Assembly: GCA_963995525.1 (NCBI GenBank)
Contig: OZ023207.1
Location: forward strand, 2,185,344-2,249,343
From: Escarpia spicata
Lineage: Eukaryota; Annelida; Polychaeta; Sabellida; Siboglinidae
Direction of reading: 5' to 3'
Length of the DNA stretch: 64,000 bases
This document shows positions 1 to 9,200 of the stretch, one piece after another (within the stretch, counting starts at the first letter, position 1; the number at the start of each line of letters is the position of its first letter). The notes under the pieces are model-generated. The model saw only the letters and a program-made list of their open reading frames with translations, was not told where the DNA came from and ran no database searches. A program made the position numbers and the translations under genes.

Positions 1-1
1 A

Positions 2-393
2 GGCGACATAAATTGTCTGTTCCGTGCCTTCAGCTCCATTGTCACAGGCTCTCAGGATGATCACAAACTTCTGCGGACTATAACAGTGACATACATGAGG
101 AACAATGTGGATATATCTTGCGGTCTGTCTGTCCGAACATTGCGGAACACAGAAACACTAGTGGCATCATTTCACTAGGTACTTTGGGAACTGAGATCGA
201 AATCTTTGCATTTGCAACCATCTTGAAGGCAACAGTGTACGTGTTCAGCCAGTGAGGCCTGTAGCAAAAGTGACTACTATGTAAGTGACGTATATCTGGT
301 GACGAGAGCCACCCAGACGAAATGATTCTCATCCAGAACCTCTACCACCATTATCAACCAGCATTGCTACCAGCCATGCTATCAACTTTGTGA
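2..393 (+). pseudogene. Decayed OTU-domain cysteine protease fragment
   Basis: Three pieces read like an OTU (ovarian tumour) deubiquitinase-type domain, in order. Piece 1 (2-178) begins GDINCLFRAFSSIVTGSQ, matching the OTU active-site block whose usual form is D-G-N-C-[FL]-F-R-A; the catalytic Cys is kept but the Gly of DGNC is Ile. It continues through HKLLRTITVTYMRNN and stops at 176-178. Piece 2, in another frame (about 178-255), reads LGTEIEIFAFATILKATVYVF, matching the OTU block G-T-[ED]-x-E-[IL]-x-A-A-x-L-[LF]-x-x-x-[IV]-Y-V, and stops at 253-255. Piece 3 (about 288-393) reads MILIQNLYHHYQPAL, like the C-terminal block that carries the catalytic His. OTU domains of this kind are common in invertebrate genes and mobile elements. 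The frame change and in-frame stops suggest a pseudogene. A gene with very short introns is the alternative. The 5' end lies outside the window. The OTU identity is by pattern recognition, not a search. Confidence 0.55.
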
Positions 394-398
394 ATAAA
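393..398 (+). promoter_or_regulatory. Poly(A) signal AATAAA after the OTU fragment
   Basis: AATAAA overlaps the last base of the TGA stop (391-393) that closes the OTU-like C-terminal block. A poly(A) hexamer this close to a stop suggests a former or real transcript end with a very short 3' UTR, although AATAAA is frequent by chance in AT-rich DNA. Confidence 0.35.
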
Positions 399-1423
399 AT
401 TCAAACATGTATGCATATGCATATGTATGTCCGTATGTGTGATTCTATGAATATCTATGTTTTCCAATTATGGTTATATAACTGCCATGAATTGATAAAA
501 GTACAGTATGGAAATAACAAATGGAAATAATGAGGACAATTACATGATTTTATGTTTTTCTGTTGTTCACTCCAAATTTCGAATCCATAGCGACATAATA
601 TGTTAATGTAGCTTGAACGGTTTAGATGTCAGGGTTGGTTCAAGATTGTTGCTTAAAGGTGCCCCCCGAGGCCCCCAGGAGGAGGATTGGTGTACACTCG
701 GACCAAAAATGTTATATACGCACAAACCTATCAGGCGGTATCGAAAAGTAAACTTTTACAACAACTTGAAATGACTGAGGGTCTGGTGACCCGCTAGATT
801 GGTGTGATGCGTTGTGTGACGCCAGTTTTTGTTGAGTATTTGTCTAACAGCGACACATTCTGGTCAATTCGGGTGGTAAAAATGTACCCATTAGTCAAAA
901 TGACGATATCCGTTTGACGATTATAACTAATAGTCGTGTCAATTATGTTTTTTGTTCTGTCAATTATAAATTTATTTGCTTCAACTTGTTTATATTTCGA
1001 AATGTGTCCGCAGTCTCATTTATCCGTTACAGAAACTCCATCATACATATTCAAACATTTAATATATGCACACGTGTAGCTAAGACACGCGCACCGATGC
1101 ACGCACAAATGATGTAACCAGTACGTTACAGTTTGCCTACGTCACAATCAACATTTTGCACATGACCTCCGTCAAGCTTTGTCTTTGCCAACAATGTTGA
1201 TAATGATTAACTACGTGAATTACATTATTATTGCGGCACGCCACCCTATAAATCAAACATGCCCGTTGACAGTTGACGCTTTAAAAAACCTTTCCTTACG
1301 TTTTTGTCATAAAGAAGCACTTCTGAAACCAGAATATCAGCAGAATATACGACGGAATGTCCGAACCCATCACGTGTTCAGCATCCATTTTTACGGCTTC
1401 ACTAAGCTTTTAATAAGCAAGAC
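399..1423. other. AT-rich intergenic DNA, no gene seen
   Basis: I see no coding region with convincing composition here. There is a short alternating ATGCAT/ATATG tract near 411-430 and a C/G-rich patch near 660-685. Small open frames at 914-1117 and 1179-1493 have AT-driven composition and no recognisable motifs; the second also runs into the transposon-like element at 1424. Confidence 0.5.
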
Positions 1424-1450
1424 GGCCGCGTTCAGAGTTCGCGCCGCAAC
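1424..1450 (+). repeat. Left terminal inverted repeat of the MITE-like element
   Basis: 27 bp beginning GGCCGCGTT and containing TTCGCGCCGC. It pairs with 1752-1778 at 24 of 27 positions. Confidence 0.65.
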
Positions 1451-1751
1451 ATCACGATCCGTCGCGATTCGCCACCGCAAGTTAAACGGTTAAATTTTAC
1501 ATACCGCGACGTTCGCCGCATTCAAAACTAATTTCGAATGTGTTTTTTTACGTAAATGCCGTCGTCCCTGCAAATGTCAACTTGTCATGTTTGAGTGTGA
1601 ACTGACGCGTTCAAACGCACTTTTAAAAATAATTAATATCGAAAGCAAAACCAACTACGGAGACCATCTTTGGAGACGCGTTGGCGCGGCGAGCGTCGCG
1701 GCGTCGGCACGACGTAACTTTGAATGGCAAAATCACTTCCGATAAAAAAAC

Positions 1752-1778
1752 GTCGCGGCGCGAAGTCTTAACGCGGCC
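1752..1778 (-). repeat. Right terminal inverted repeat of the MITE-like element
   Basis: Reverse complement of 1424-1450 with three mismatches. The right tip reads AACGCGGCC on the + strand. Confidence 0.65.
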
Positions 1779-2248
1779 CTACAGGTGACGTCATGGATAC
1801 ATCATTTGACATGTTCTCTAATGAGTCGTGTTATATTCGTAACAATGTCACGTGGGTAATCAACTGTAACCTTCGTTTGTCTGGTGCTAAGTGTGTTGCT
1901 TTCTATAAATTACTTGAATATGCCGCATGTATTTTCATATCCGCCAATTAACACGCACGTTTGACTCTACGGAGACTCCCAGACTGTCAAGCCTTACATC
2001 CTCGCGCTTAGTCCGTTCGCACCAACCCCATCTTCATTATTGTTCTTATCGTATAGGACAGCGTGATAAGTGAGGCGCTATCTCTCTATCAAACAGTTTC
2101 ACTAAATACCACTATAGTTCTCTTGTGAAGAGGTGGCTCACCTATGGAATTAAGTATTTGTATAGTGCCTATTTTTATTGAAACACTTAGACACTATAAC
2201 TCGGAGAGTAACTTCGTAAATGAACATGTGTCACGGAAAAAGGACTTT
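1779..2248. other. Intergenic DNA with scattered regulatory-like words
   Basis: No gene is seen. The stretch holds a full CRE at 1786-1793, a CACGTG E-box at 1849-1854 and a TATAAAT at 1914-1920. These could form a promoter, but no downstream + strand exon is recognisable, so the words may be coincidental. Confidence 0.3.
1786..1793. promoter_or_regulatory. CRE palindrome TGACGTCA
   Basis: Perfect 8-bp cAMP-response element, the known CREB/ATF binding consensus, just right of the MITE-like element. The surrounding word TGACGTCATGGATAC resembles TGACGTCATGTATCG at 2346. A functional role is inferred only from the motif. Confidence 0.35.
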
Positions 2249-2254
2249 TTTATT
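2249..2254 (-). promoter_or_regulatory. Candidate poly(A) signal for the minus-strand exon
   Basis: The + strand reads TTTATT, so the minus strand reads AATAAA, about 150 nt downstream of the stop codon at 2401-2403. Spacing suits a 3' UTR, but the hexamer is common in AT-rich DNA. Confidence 0.3.
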
Positions 2255-2345
2255 TTGACCTGACGAACGCAATTATGATGTTACACTAACTTTGTTCGTA
2301 ACGTTTACACAGCACCTGGCTATTATGTTACGTGGTTTCTGACGA

Positions 2346-2353
2346 TGACGTCA
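2346..2353. promoter_or_regulatory. CRE palindrome TGACGTCA
   Basis: Second isolated perfect CRE, about 50 bp beyond the stop codon of the minus-strand exon. A TACGTCAC half-like site follows near 2370. Confidence 0.3.
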
Positions 2354-2400
2354 TGTATCGTTCCCACGTACGTCACAGCCATATACAGTCTGACCTACGG

Positions 2401-2579
2401 CTACTCGGCCAGCGTGAAGTGAACCATCTCGTTCGTGTCGTCCTTCTTTGAGAATAACATAATAGTCCAGCCTTTGAAGGTGTGCGTCTTTCCATCTTTG
2501 TTCAGCTTCTTTCTCGAATCGAAAGTTGGCCCAGCGACACCTGCGGGTATTACGTCACTATCGATAAATACAACCACCG
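2401..2579 (-). CDS. Possible last coding exon of an unrecognised gene (partial)
   Basis: Reading leftward on the minus strand, about 59 codons encode a protein-like segment that includes VVVFIDSDVIPAGVAGP, then KLNKDGKTHTFKGWTIMLF and finally NEMVHFTLAE before TAG at 2403-2401. Composition is balanced, unlike the low-complexity frames around it, and the segment stops being protein-like exactly where the CA/TA microsatellite begins (2587). An acceptor-like CTAG at 2583-2580 follows a GT-rich tract and would start the exon at 2579; an alternative acceptor CGCAG would start it near 2540. I do not recognise the family and assign no function. Upstream exons would lie at higher coordinates, towards or beyond the tandem arrays, and I cannot identify any. 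A retro-copied or dead fragment is an equally fair reading. Confidence 0.35.
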
Positions 2580-2586
2580 CTAGTTT

Positions 2587-2658
2587 ACGCACGCACACAC
2601 ACACGCACGCACGCACATACACGCACATAAATACACACACACATATATATATATACAC
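2587..2658. repeat. Compound CA/CGCA/TA microsatellite
   Basis: An imperfect run of CA and CGCA dinucleotide or tetranucleotide repeats passes into (TA)n and ends ACAC. Simple-sequence reading frames on both strands here are artefacts. Confidence 0.9.
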
Positions 2659-2907
2659 GAATGTGATTATATAAACACTCAACTTGGTATAACTAAATAT
2701 AGTAATACAATGGTTTGACTGTATTAATATTGTATTACGAATATTTTTATTTAAGGTGAATACGCAGTTAGTTGTACATTGTTACCTCTATGTGGATATT
2801 AACCTTTACTTATATTTTCTTTTTACATGTTATACATTGCGCTGTGTTTTGCTATGATTTAAATTAATTATATTTGGTGTTGGCAATAAACTACTGATTG
2901 CTAGCCT
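2659..2907. other. AT-rich spacer, nothing recognisable
   Basis: Strongly AT-rich sequence without a coding signal. An AATAAA occurs near 2885 (GGCAATAAACTAC) on the + strand, with no identifiable gene in front of it. Confidence 0.5.
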
Positions 2908-3244
2908 GATTGACTGTCCGAATCATGCCAGTGACCATGCGCTATTGCGTTGGCAGTCATAAACCCGAAGAGTTTATCAAAGGTGAGGAAGCTCGACGAT
3001 TATCAGCACTTGCCTCCAACGCATTGCTACCGCCTGCCAGCCTCGTCGATTGTGAGACATGCCGACCACCGACTCTACAAGGAACGCTGGATGTGGCGCA
3101 CCCTCAAAGACTTGCCATTGGTGTCTGGCTGTTGTCTCTTCTCTTTACTATCGTCTGCGGGACCTCGGATCGACGGTCCTTCTACATATACAAGTCGATT
3201 CACGACACCTTCGTTGATGCCCGGCACTATGGCCAGTTAGCGCT
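2908..3244 (+). other. GC-richer, possibly exon-derived segment ending in a splice-donor-like site
   Basis: Composition changes abruptly from the AT-rich spacer. Two overlapping + frames stay open: one from the ATG at 2910, which runs on into the array, and one from 2950 to 3240 with a protein-like patch RHADHRLYKERWMWRTLKDL. Neither matches a family I recognise. Towards the end the first frame reads DTFVDARHYGQLALNQ and is followed by GTAATG, so CAG|GTAATG resembles a 5' splice donor. That same CAACCAGGTAATG word opens every unit of the tandem array starting at 3245. This suggests, but does not prove, that the array grew from an exon-intron junction. It could equally be a remnant of a mobile element. 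Confidence 0.25.
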
Positions 3245-3484
3245 CAACCAGGTAATGTACATTGGTAGTTCGTTAGAAAGGCGCGGTGTGTCAGTACACC
3301 TGGTAGAATCTCAAATGGTGACATCAACCAGGTAATGTACATTGGTAGTTCGTTAGAAAGGCGCGGTGTGTCAGTACACCTGGTACAGTCTCAGCAGGTG
3401 ACGTCAACCAGGTAATGTACATTGGTAGTTTGTTAGAAAGGCGCGGTGTGTCAGTACACCTGGTAGAGTCTCAATTGGTGACGT
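3245..3484 (+). repeat. Left-edge block of three 80-bp subtype units
   Basis: Three successive 80-bp units carry GCGCGGTGTG where the 87-bp subtype has a 17-bp stretch starting GAGCTGTAAT. Two more 80-bp units sit inside the array at 4007 and 4371. The 7-bp length difference shifts reading frames between subtypes. Confidence 0.85.
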
Positions 3485-4086
3485 CAACCAGGTAATGTAC
3501 ATTGGTGGTTCGTTAGAAAGGAGCTGTAATGTAGTAGTCGGTACACCTGGTAGAGTCTCAACTGGTGACGTCAACCAGGTAATGTACATTGGTGGTTCGT
3601 TAGAAAGGAGCTGTAATCTAGTAGTCAGTACACCTGGTAGAGTCTCAATTGGTGACGTCAACAAGGTAATGTACTTTGGTGGTTCGTTAGAAAGGAGCTG
3701 TAATCTAATAGTCAGTACACCTAGTATAGTCTCAACTGGTTATGTCAACCAGGTGATGTACATTGGTAGTTCGTTAGAAAGGAGCTGTAATCTAGGAGTC
3801 AGTACACCTGGTAGAGTCTCAATTGGTGACGTCAACCAGGTAATGTACATTGGTGGTTCGTTAGAAAGGAGCTGTAATCTAGTAGTCAGTACACCTGGTA
3901 GAGTCTCAACTGGTGACGTCAACCAGGTAATGTACGTTGGTTGTTCGTTAGAAAGGAGCTGTAATGTAGTAGTCAGTACACTTGATAGAGTCTCAGTTGG
4001 TGACCTCAACCAGGTAATGTACATTGGAAGTTCGTTAGAAAGGCGCGGTGTGTCAGTACACCTGGTAGAGTTTCAAATGGTGACGT

Positions 4087-4196
4087 CAACCAGGTAATGC
4101 ACATTGGTAGAAAGGAGCTGTAATCTAGTAGTCAGTACACCTAGTATAGTCTCAACTAGTAGTCAGTACACCTGGTAGAGTCTCAACTGGTGACGT
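4087..4196 (+). repeat. Rearranged 110-bp unit
   Basis: This unit lacks about 8 bp around the usual GGTTCGTTAG and contains a direct internal duplication of a 31-bp piece beginning AGTAGTCAGTACACCT, which accounts for 87 - 8 + 31 = 110 bp. It looks like one local slippage event inside the array. Confidence 0.75.
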
Positions 4197-5146
4197 CAAC
4201 CAGGTAATGTACGTTGGTGGTTCGTTAGAAAGGAGCTGTAATCTAGTAGTCAGTACACCTAGTAGAGTCTCAACTGGTGACGTCAACCAGGTAATGTACA
4301 TTGGTTGTTCATTAGAAAGGAGCTGTAATGTAGTAGTCAGTACCCCTGGTAGAGTCTGAATTGGTGACGTCAACCAGGTAATGTACATTGGAAGTTCGTT
4401 AGAAAGGCGCGGTGTGTCAGTAGACCTGGTAGAGTTTCAAATGGTGACGTCAACCAGGTAATGTACATTGGTAGTTCGTAAGAAAGGAGCTGTAATCTAG
4501 TAGTCAGTACACCTAGTATAGTCTCAACTGGTGACTTCAACCAGGTAATGTACTTTGGTAGTTCGTTAGAAAGGAGCTGTAATCTAATAGTCAGTACACC
4601 TGGTAGAGTCTCAATTGGTGACGTCAACCAGGTAATGTACATTGGTGGTTCGTTAGAAAGGAGCTGTAATCTAGTAGTCAGTACACCTGGTAGAGTCTCA
4701 ATTGGTGACGTCAACCAGGTAATGTACATTGGTGGTTCGTTAGAAAGGAGCTGTTATGTAGTAGTCAGTACACCTGGTATAGTCTCAACTGATGACGTCA
4801 ACCAGGTAACGTACATTGGTAGTTCGTTAGAATGGAGCTGTAATCTAGTAGTCAGTACACCTGGTAGGGTCTCAATTGGTGACGTCATCCAGGTAATGTA
4901 CATTGCTGGTTCGTTAGAAGGGAGCTGTAATGTAATAGTCAGTACACCTGGTAGAGTCTCAACTGGTGACGTCAACCAGGTAATGTACATTGGTAGTTCT
5001 TTAGAAAGGAGCTGTAATCTAGTAGTCAGTACACCTGGTAGAGTCTCAACTGGTGACGTCAACCAGGTAATGTACATTGGTGGTTCGTTAGAAAGGAGCT
5101 GTAATATAGTAGTTAGTATACCTGGTAGAGTCTCAATTGGTGACGT

Positions 5147-6056
5147 CAACGAACCACTGATGACAACAAATACCCTGGCAGTGACCACCCTCAGTGCCAG
5201 CACATGAAGGTCGGCTTGCGATAATATTTTGAAAAGGGTTCAATTAATGAATGAAAGTTTAGTCAACATCAAGAACACAATACATGAGCGATATGGCGCG
5301 CTGCTGCTGCAGAAAGGACATTGCTCAAGTCGTAGACTTATATGTTGCTATGCCCTTCTCGAACTACACAAATTAATAAATACATTACGAATTATAAATA
5401 AATTACCAAATAATATTGATAATTCATGCATAATCTTGTTACCATGTGCTCGTGGTACTAATACATGGGTTTAGCTAAACATCATCTTCAATTAACATGG
5501 TTATTGAGTTGAATGAGACCAGACCATCATATTCTAACTAATATAATAATTATTACACTTAAATACAAGACAATTATTTTAATCATACTATATAAACATA
5601 CGTTATATGTTTTGAAAAAATGTCCACATTTCAATGTATCATGATAGCAACCTTATCATAACATACTAACGCACGGTTTATACACAACAGAGCATCCGTG
5701 TTAACGGTAAAAAAAACAATTTTAGACTTAGCATTTATAATTGTCTCATTACTAACTGAAGTAGTTACGCTCAATCGTTGCCATACATGAGTGCAAAAAC
5801 GTTAATGTATTGTTTGTTGAAATTGTCGAATGAGACTGGCGGAGTGACACTGTTCGGAATTAAGCATTGACATCAGTTAGCTTTCTTTCCAAATTATTCC
5901 ACTGAGGCGCAATCACGCGGTTGGTAGCCAAACGTTGCTCTCGTGTCAGATTAACGTAGCTCGCTACTCAAAACTAGTCATTAGCATTGGTTAAACTGTG
6001 CAATTGTTGCCAATAATAATTAATATACAGTCAACACAAAGTCAACCACGGTACGA
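5147..6056. other. AT-rich spacer between the two arrays
   Basis: The first 60 bp (to the TGA at 5205-5207) continues the last array frame and reads LAVTTLSAST before stopping; it looks like unique flanking sequence. The rest is AT-rich with several TATA-like words (for example TACTATATAAAC near 5587) and no recognisable gene. A frame at 5229-5474 is open but has no motif or family resemblance. Confidence 0.5.
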
Positions 6057-6104
6057 GTGTGTGTGTGTGTGTGTGTGTGTGTGAGTGAGTGAGTGAGTGA
6101 GTGA

Positions 6105-6163
<59 letters not shown>

Positions 6164-6182
6164 GGTGTGTGTGTGTTTGTGC

Positions 6183-6243
<61 letters not shown>

Positions 6244-6258
6244 CGTGCGTGTGTGTGT
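6057..6258. repeat. (GT)n microsatellite with an internal (GTGA)n block
   Basis: About 200 bp of GT repeats with occasional GC and TT interruptions. Roughly 6081-6104 is a clean (GTGA)6 run. All frames here encode only Cys/Val or Thr/His runs. The tract ends 23 bp before the 40-bp satellite starts. Confidence 0.95.
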
Positions 6259-6281
6259 ATCATGTACAAACACGAAAGGAT

Positions 6282-9200
6282 GTTGGGTGAGTGCCAGGTT
6301 ATTCTCCTTGAGTATTTCCCCGTTGGGTGAGTGCCCGACCGTTCTCCTTGTGTATCTCCCGGTTGGGTGAGTGCCAGGTTGTTCTCCTTATTTATCTCCC
6401 CGTTGGGTGAGAGCCAGGTTGTTCTCCTTGTGTATCTCCCCGTTGGGTGAGTGCCAGGTTGTTCTCCTTATTTATCTCCCCGTTGGGTGAGTGCCAGGTT
6501 GTTCTCCTTGTGTATCTCCCCGTTGGGTGAGTGCCAGGTTGTTCTCCTTGTGTATCTCCCCCTTGGGTGAGTGCCAGGTTGTTCTCCTTCTGTATCTCTC
6601 CGTTGGGTGAGTGCCAGGTTGTTCTCCTTGTGTATCTCCCCGTTAGGTGAGTGCCAGGTTGTTCTCCTTGTGTAACTCCCCGTTGGGTGAGTGCCAGGTC
6701 GTTCTCCTTGTGTATCTCCCCGTTGGGTGAGTGCCAGGTCGTTCTCCTTGTGTATCTCCCGGTTGGGTGAGTGCCAGGTTGTTCTCTTTATTTATCTCCA
6801 CGTTGGGTGAGAGCCAGGTTGTTCTCCTTGTGTATCTCCCCGTTGGGTGAGTGCCAGATTGTTCTCCTTATTTATCTCCCCGTTGGGTGAGTGCCAGGTT
6901 GTTCTCCTTGTGTATCTCCCCGTTGGGTGAGGGCCAGGTCGTTCTCCTTGTGTATCACCCCGTTGGGTGAATGCCAGGTTGTCCTCCTTGTGTATCTCCC
7001 CGTTGGGTGAGTGCCCGATCGTTCTCTTTGTGTATCTCCCCGTTGGGTGAGTGCCAGGTTGTTCTCCTTGTGTATCTCCCCGTTGAGTGAGTGCCCGATC
7101 TTTCTCCTTGTGAATCTCCCCGTTGGGTGTGTGCAAGGTTGTTCTCCTTCTGAATTTCCCCGTTGTGTGAGTGCCAGGTTGTTCTCCTTGTGTATCTCCC
7201 CATTGGGTGAGTGCCAGGTTGTTCTCCTTGTGTATCTCCCCGTTGGGAGAGTGCCAGGTTGTTCTCTTTGTGTATCTCTCCGTTGAGTGAGTGCCAGGCT
7301 GTTCTCCTTGTGTATCTCCACGTTGGGTGAGTGCCAGGTTATTCTCCTTGTGTATCTCCCCGTTGGGTGAGTGCTCGATCGTTCTCCTTGTGTATCTCCC
7401 GGTTGGGTGAGTGCCAGGTTGTTCTCCTTGTGTATATCCCCGTTGGGTGAGTGGCAGGTTGTTCTCCTTGTGTATATCCCCATTGAGTGAGTGCCATGTC
7501 GTTCTCCTTGTGTATCTCCCCGTTGGGTGAGTGCCAGATCGTTCTCCTTGTGTATCTCCCCGTTGGGTGAGTGCCAGGTCGTTCTCCTTGTGTATCTCCC
7601 CGTTGGGTGAGTGCCAGGTTGTTCTCCTTGTGTATCTCCCCGTTGGGTGAGTGCCAGGTTGTTCTCCTTGTGTATCTCCCCGTTGGGTGAGTGCCAGGTC
7701 GTTCTCCTTGTGTATCTCCCCGTTGGGTGAGTGCCAGGTTGTTCTCCTTGTGTATCTCCCCGTTGGTTGTGTGCAAGGTTGTTCTCCTTTGAATTTCCCC
7801 GTTGTGTGAGTGCCAGGTTGTTCTCCTTGTGTATCTCCCCATTGGGTGAGTGCCAGGTTATTCTCCTTGTGTATATCCCCATTGTGTGAGTGCCAGGTTA
7901 TTCTCCTTGTGTATATCCCCATTGGGTGAGTGCCAGGTTATTGTCCTTGTGTATATCCCCATTGTGTGAGTGCCAGGTTATTCTCCTTGTGTATATCCCC
8001 ATTGTGTGAGTGCCAGGTTGTTCTCCTTGTGTATATCCCCATTGTGTGAGTGCCAGGTTATTCTCCTTGTGTATATCCCCATTGGGTGAGTGCCAGGTTA
8101 TTGTCCTTGTGTATCTCCATGTTGGGTGAGTGCCAGGTTATTCTCCTTGTGTATCTCTCCGTTGGGTGAGTGCCAGGTTGTTCTCCTTGTGTATCTCCCC
8201 GTTGGGTGAATGCCAGGTTGTTCTCCTTGTGTATCTCCCCGTTGGGTGAGTGCCAGGTTGTTCTCCTTGTGTATCACCCCGTTGGGTGAATGCCAGGTTG
8301 TCCTCCTTGTGTATCTCTCCGTTGGGTGAGTGCCCGATCGTTCTCTTTGTGTGTCTCCCAGTTGGGTGAGTGCCAGGTTGTTCTCTTTGTGTATCTCCCC
8401 GTTGAGTGAGTGCCCGATCGTTCTCCTTGTGAATCTCCCCGTTGGGTGTGTGCAAGGTTGTTCTCCTTCTGAATTTCCCCGTTGTGTGAGTGCCAGGTTG
8501 TTCTCCTTGTGTATCTCCCCATTGGGTGAGTGCCAGGTTGTTCTCCTTGTGTATCTCCCCGTTGGGTGAGTGCCAGGTTGTTCTCTTTGTGTATCTCTCC
8601 GTTGAGTGAGTGCCAGGCTGTTCTCCTTGTGTATCTCCACGTTGGGTGAGTGCCAGGTTATTCTCCTTGTGTATCTCCCCGTTGGGTGAGTGCTCGATCG
8701 TTCTCCTTGTGTATCTCCCGGTTGGGTGAGTGCCAGGTTGTTCTCCTTGTGTATATCCCCGTTGGGTGAGTGCCAGGTTGTTCTCCTTGTGTATATCCCC
8801 ATTGAGTGAGTGCCAGGTCGTTCTCCTTGTGTATCTCCCCGTTGGGTGAGTGCCAGATCGTTCTCCTTGTGTATCTCCCCGTTGGGTGAGTGCCAGGTCG
8901 TTCTCCTTGTGTATCTCCCCGTTGGGTGAGTGCCAGGTTGTTCTCCTTGTGTATCTCCCCGTTGGGTGAGTGCCAGGTAGTTCTCCTTGTGTATCTCCCC
9001 GTTGGGTGAGTGCCAGGTCGTTCTCCTTGTGTATCTCCCCGTTGGGTGAGTGCCATGTCGTTCTCGTTGTGTATCTCCCCGTTGGTGAGTGCCAAGTTGT
9101 TCTCCTTATGTATCTCCCCGTTGGGTGAGTGCCAGGTTGTTCTCCTTGTGTATCTCCCCGTTGGGTGAGTGCCAGGTTGTTCTCCTTGTGTATCTCCCCG

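Larger units (their letters stand above)
1424..1778. mobile_element. MITE-like non-autonomous DNA transposon, 355 bp
   Basis: The ends are an inverted pair: 1424-1450 and 1752-1778 are reverse complements at 24 of 27 positions, sharing GGCCGCGTT at the tips and TTCGCGCCGC further in. A second, inner pair lies at 1504-1519 and 1686-1701 (15 of 16 positions complementary, core CGCGACG / CGTCGCG). The interior is short, partly AT-rich and has no transposase-like frame, as expected for a miniature inverted-repeat element. No clear target-site duplication is visible in the flanks (AAGCAAGAC on the left, CTACAGGTG on the right), so the superfamily cannot be assigned and the exact ends may be off by a few bases. 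The element is much richer in CG dinucleotides than its surroundings. Confidence 0.65.
3245..5146 (+). repeat. Minisatellite of 80/87-bp units carrying CRE palindromes (22 units)
   Basis: Units begin CAACCAGGTAATGTAC and end GGTGACGT. Starts are at 3245, 3325, 3405, 3485, 3572, 3659, 3746, 3833, 3920, 4007, 4087, 4197, 4284, 4371, 4451, 4538, 4625, 4712, 4799, 4886, 4973 and 5060. Sixteen units are 87 bp, five are 80 bp and one (4087) is an irregular 110 bp. Perfect TGACGTCA spans the boundary at the end of 18 units; in four (ending near 3324, 3745, 4006 and 4537) it has one or two changes. Each unit can also pair ACCTGGT with ACCAGGT around the CRE. Because 87 is a multiple of three, 29-residue repeat frames stay open on both strands; I regard these as a by-product. 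The array ends in a non-repeat tail at 5147. Confidence 0.92.

Noticed and set aside
78..332. 84-codon minus-strand frame
   Set aside because: It lies opposite the OTU-like blocks, which carry recognisable motifs on the + strand; this frame has none.
637..647. tRNA-type B box (GGTTCAAGATT), possible SINE
   Set aside because: Only a partial B-box match, with no A box at the right distance, no tRNA-like fold and no A-rich or repeat tail.
914..1493. Open frames of 67 and 104 codons
   Set aside because: AT-driven composition with no motifs; the second runs into the MITE-like element.
1849..1920. Promoter made of an E-box and a TATA-like word
   Set aside because: The words exist (CACGTG at 1849, TATAAAT at 1914), but no downstream exon or initiator could be tied to them.
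3495..5207. Coding interpretation of the 87-bp array (29-residue repeats starting MYIGGSLERSC)
   Set aside because: Equivalent 29-residue frames are open on the minus strand too, the 80-bp units break the frame, and no signal or domain is present. The period being a multiple of three is sufficient explanation.
5229..5474. 81-codon + strand frame
   Set aside because: AT-rich, no motif, no plausible promoter or splice context; frames of this length are expected by chance.
6031..6330. Thr/His and Cys/Val repeat frames
   Set aside because: Direct translations of the GT microsatellite.
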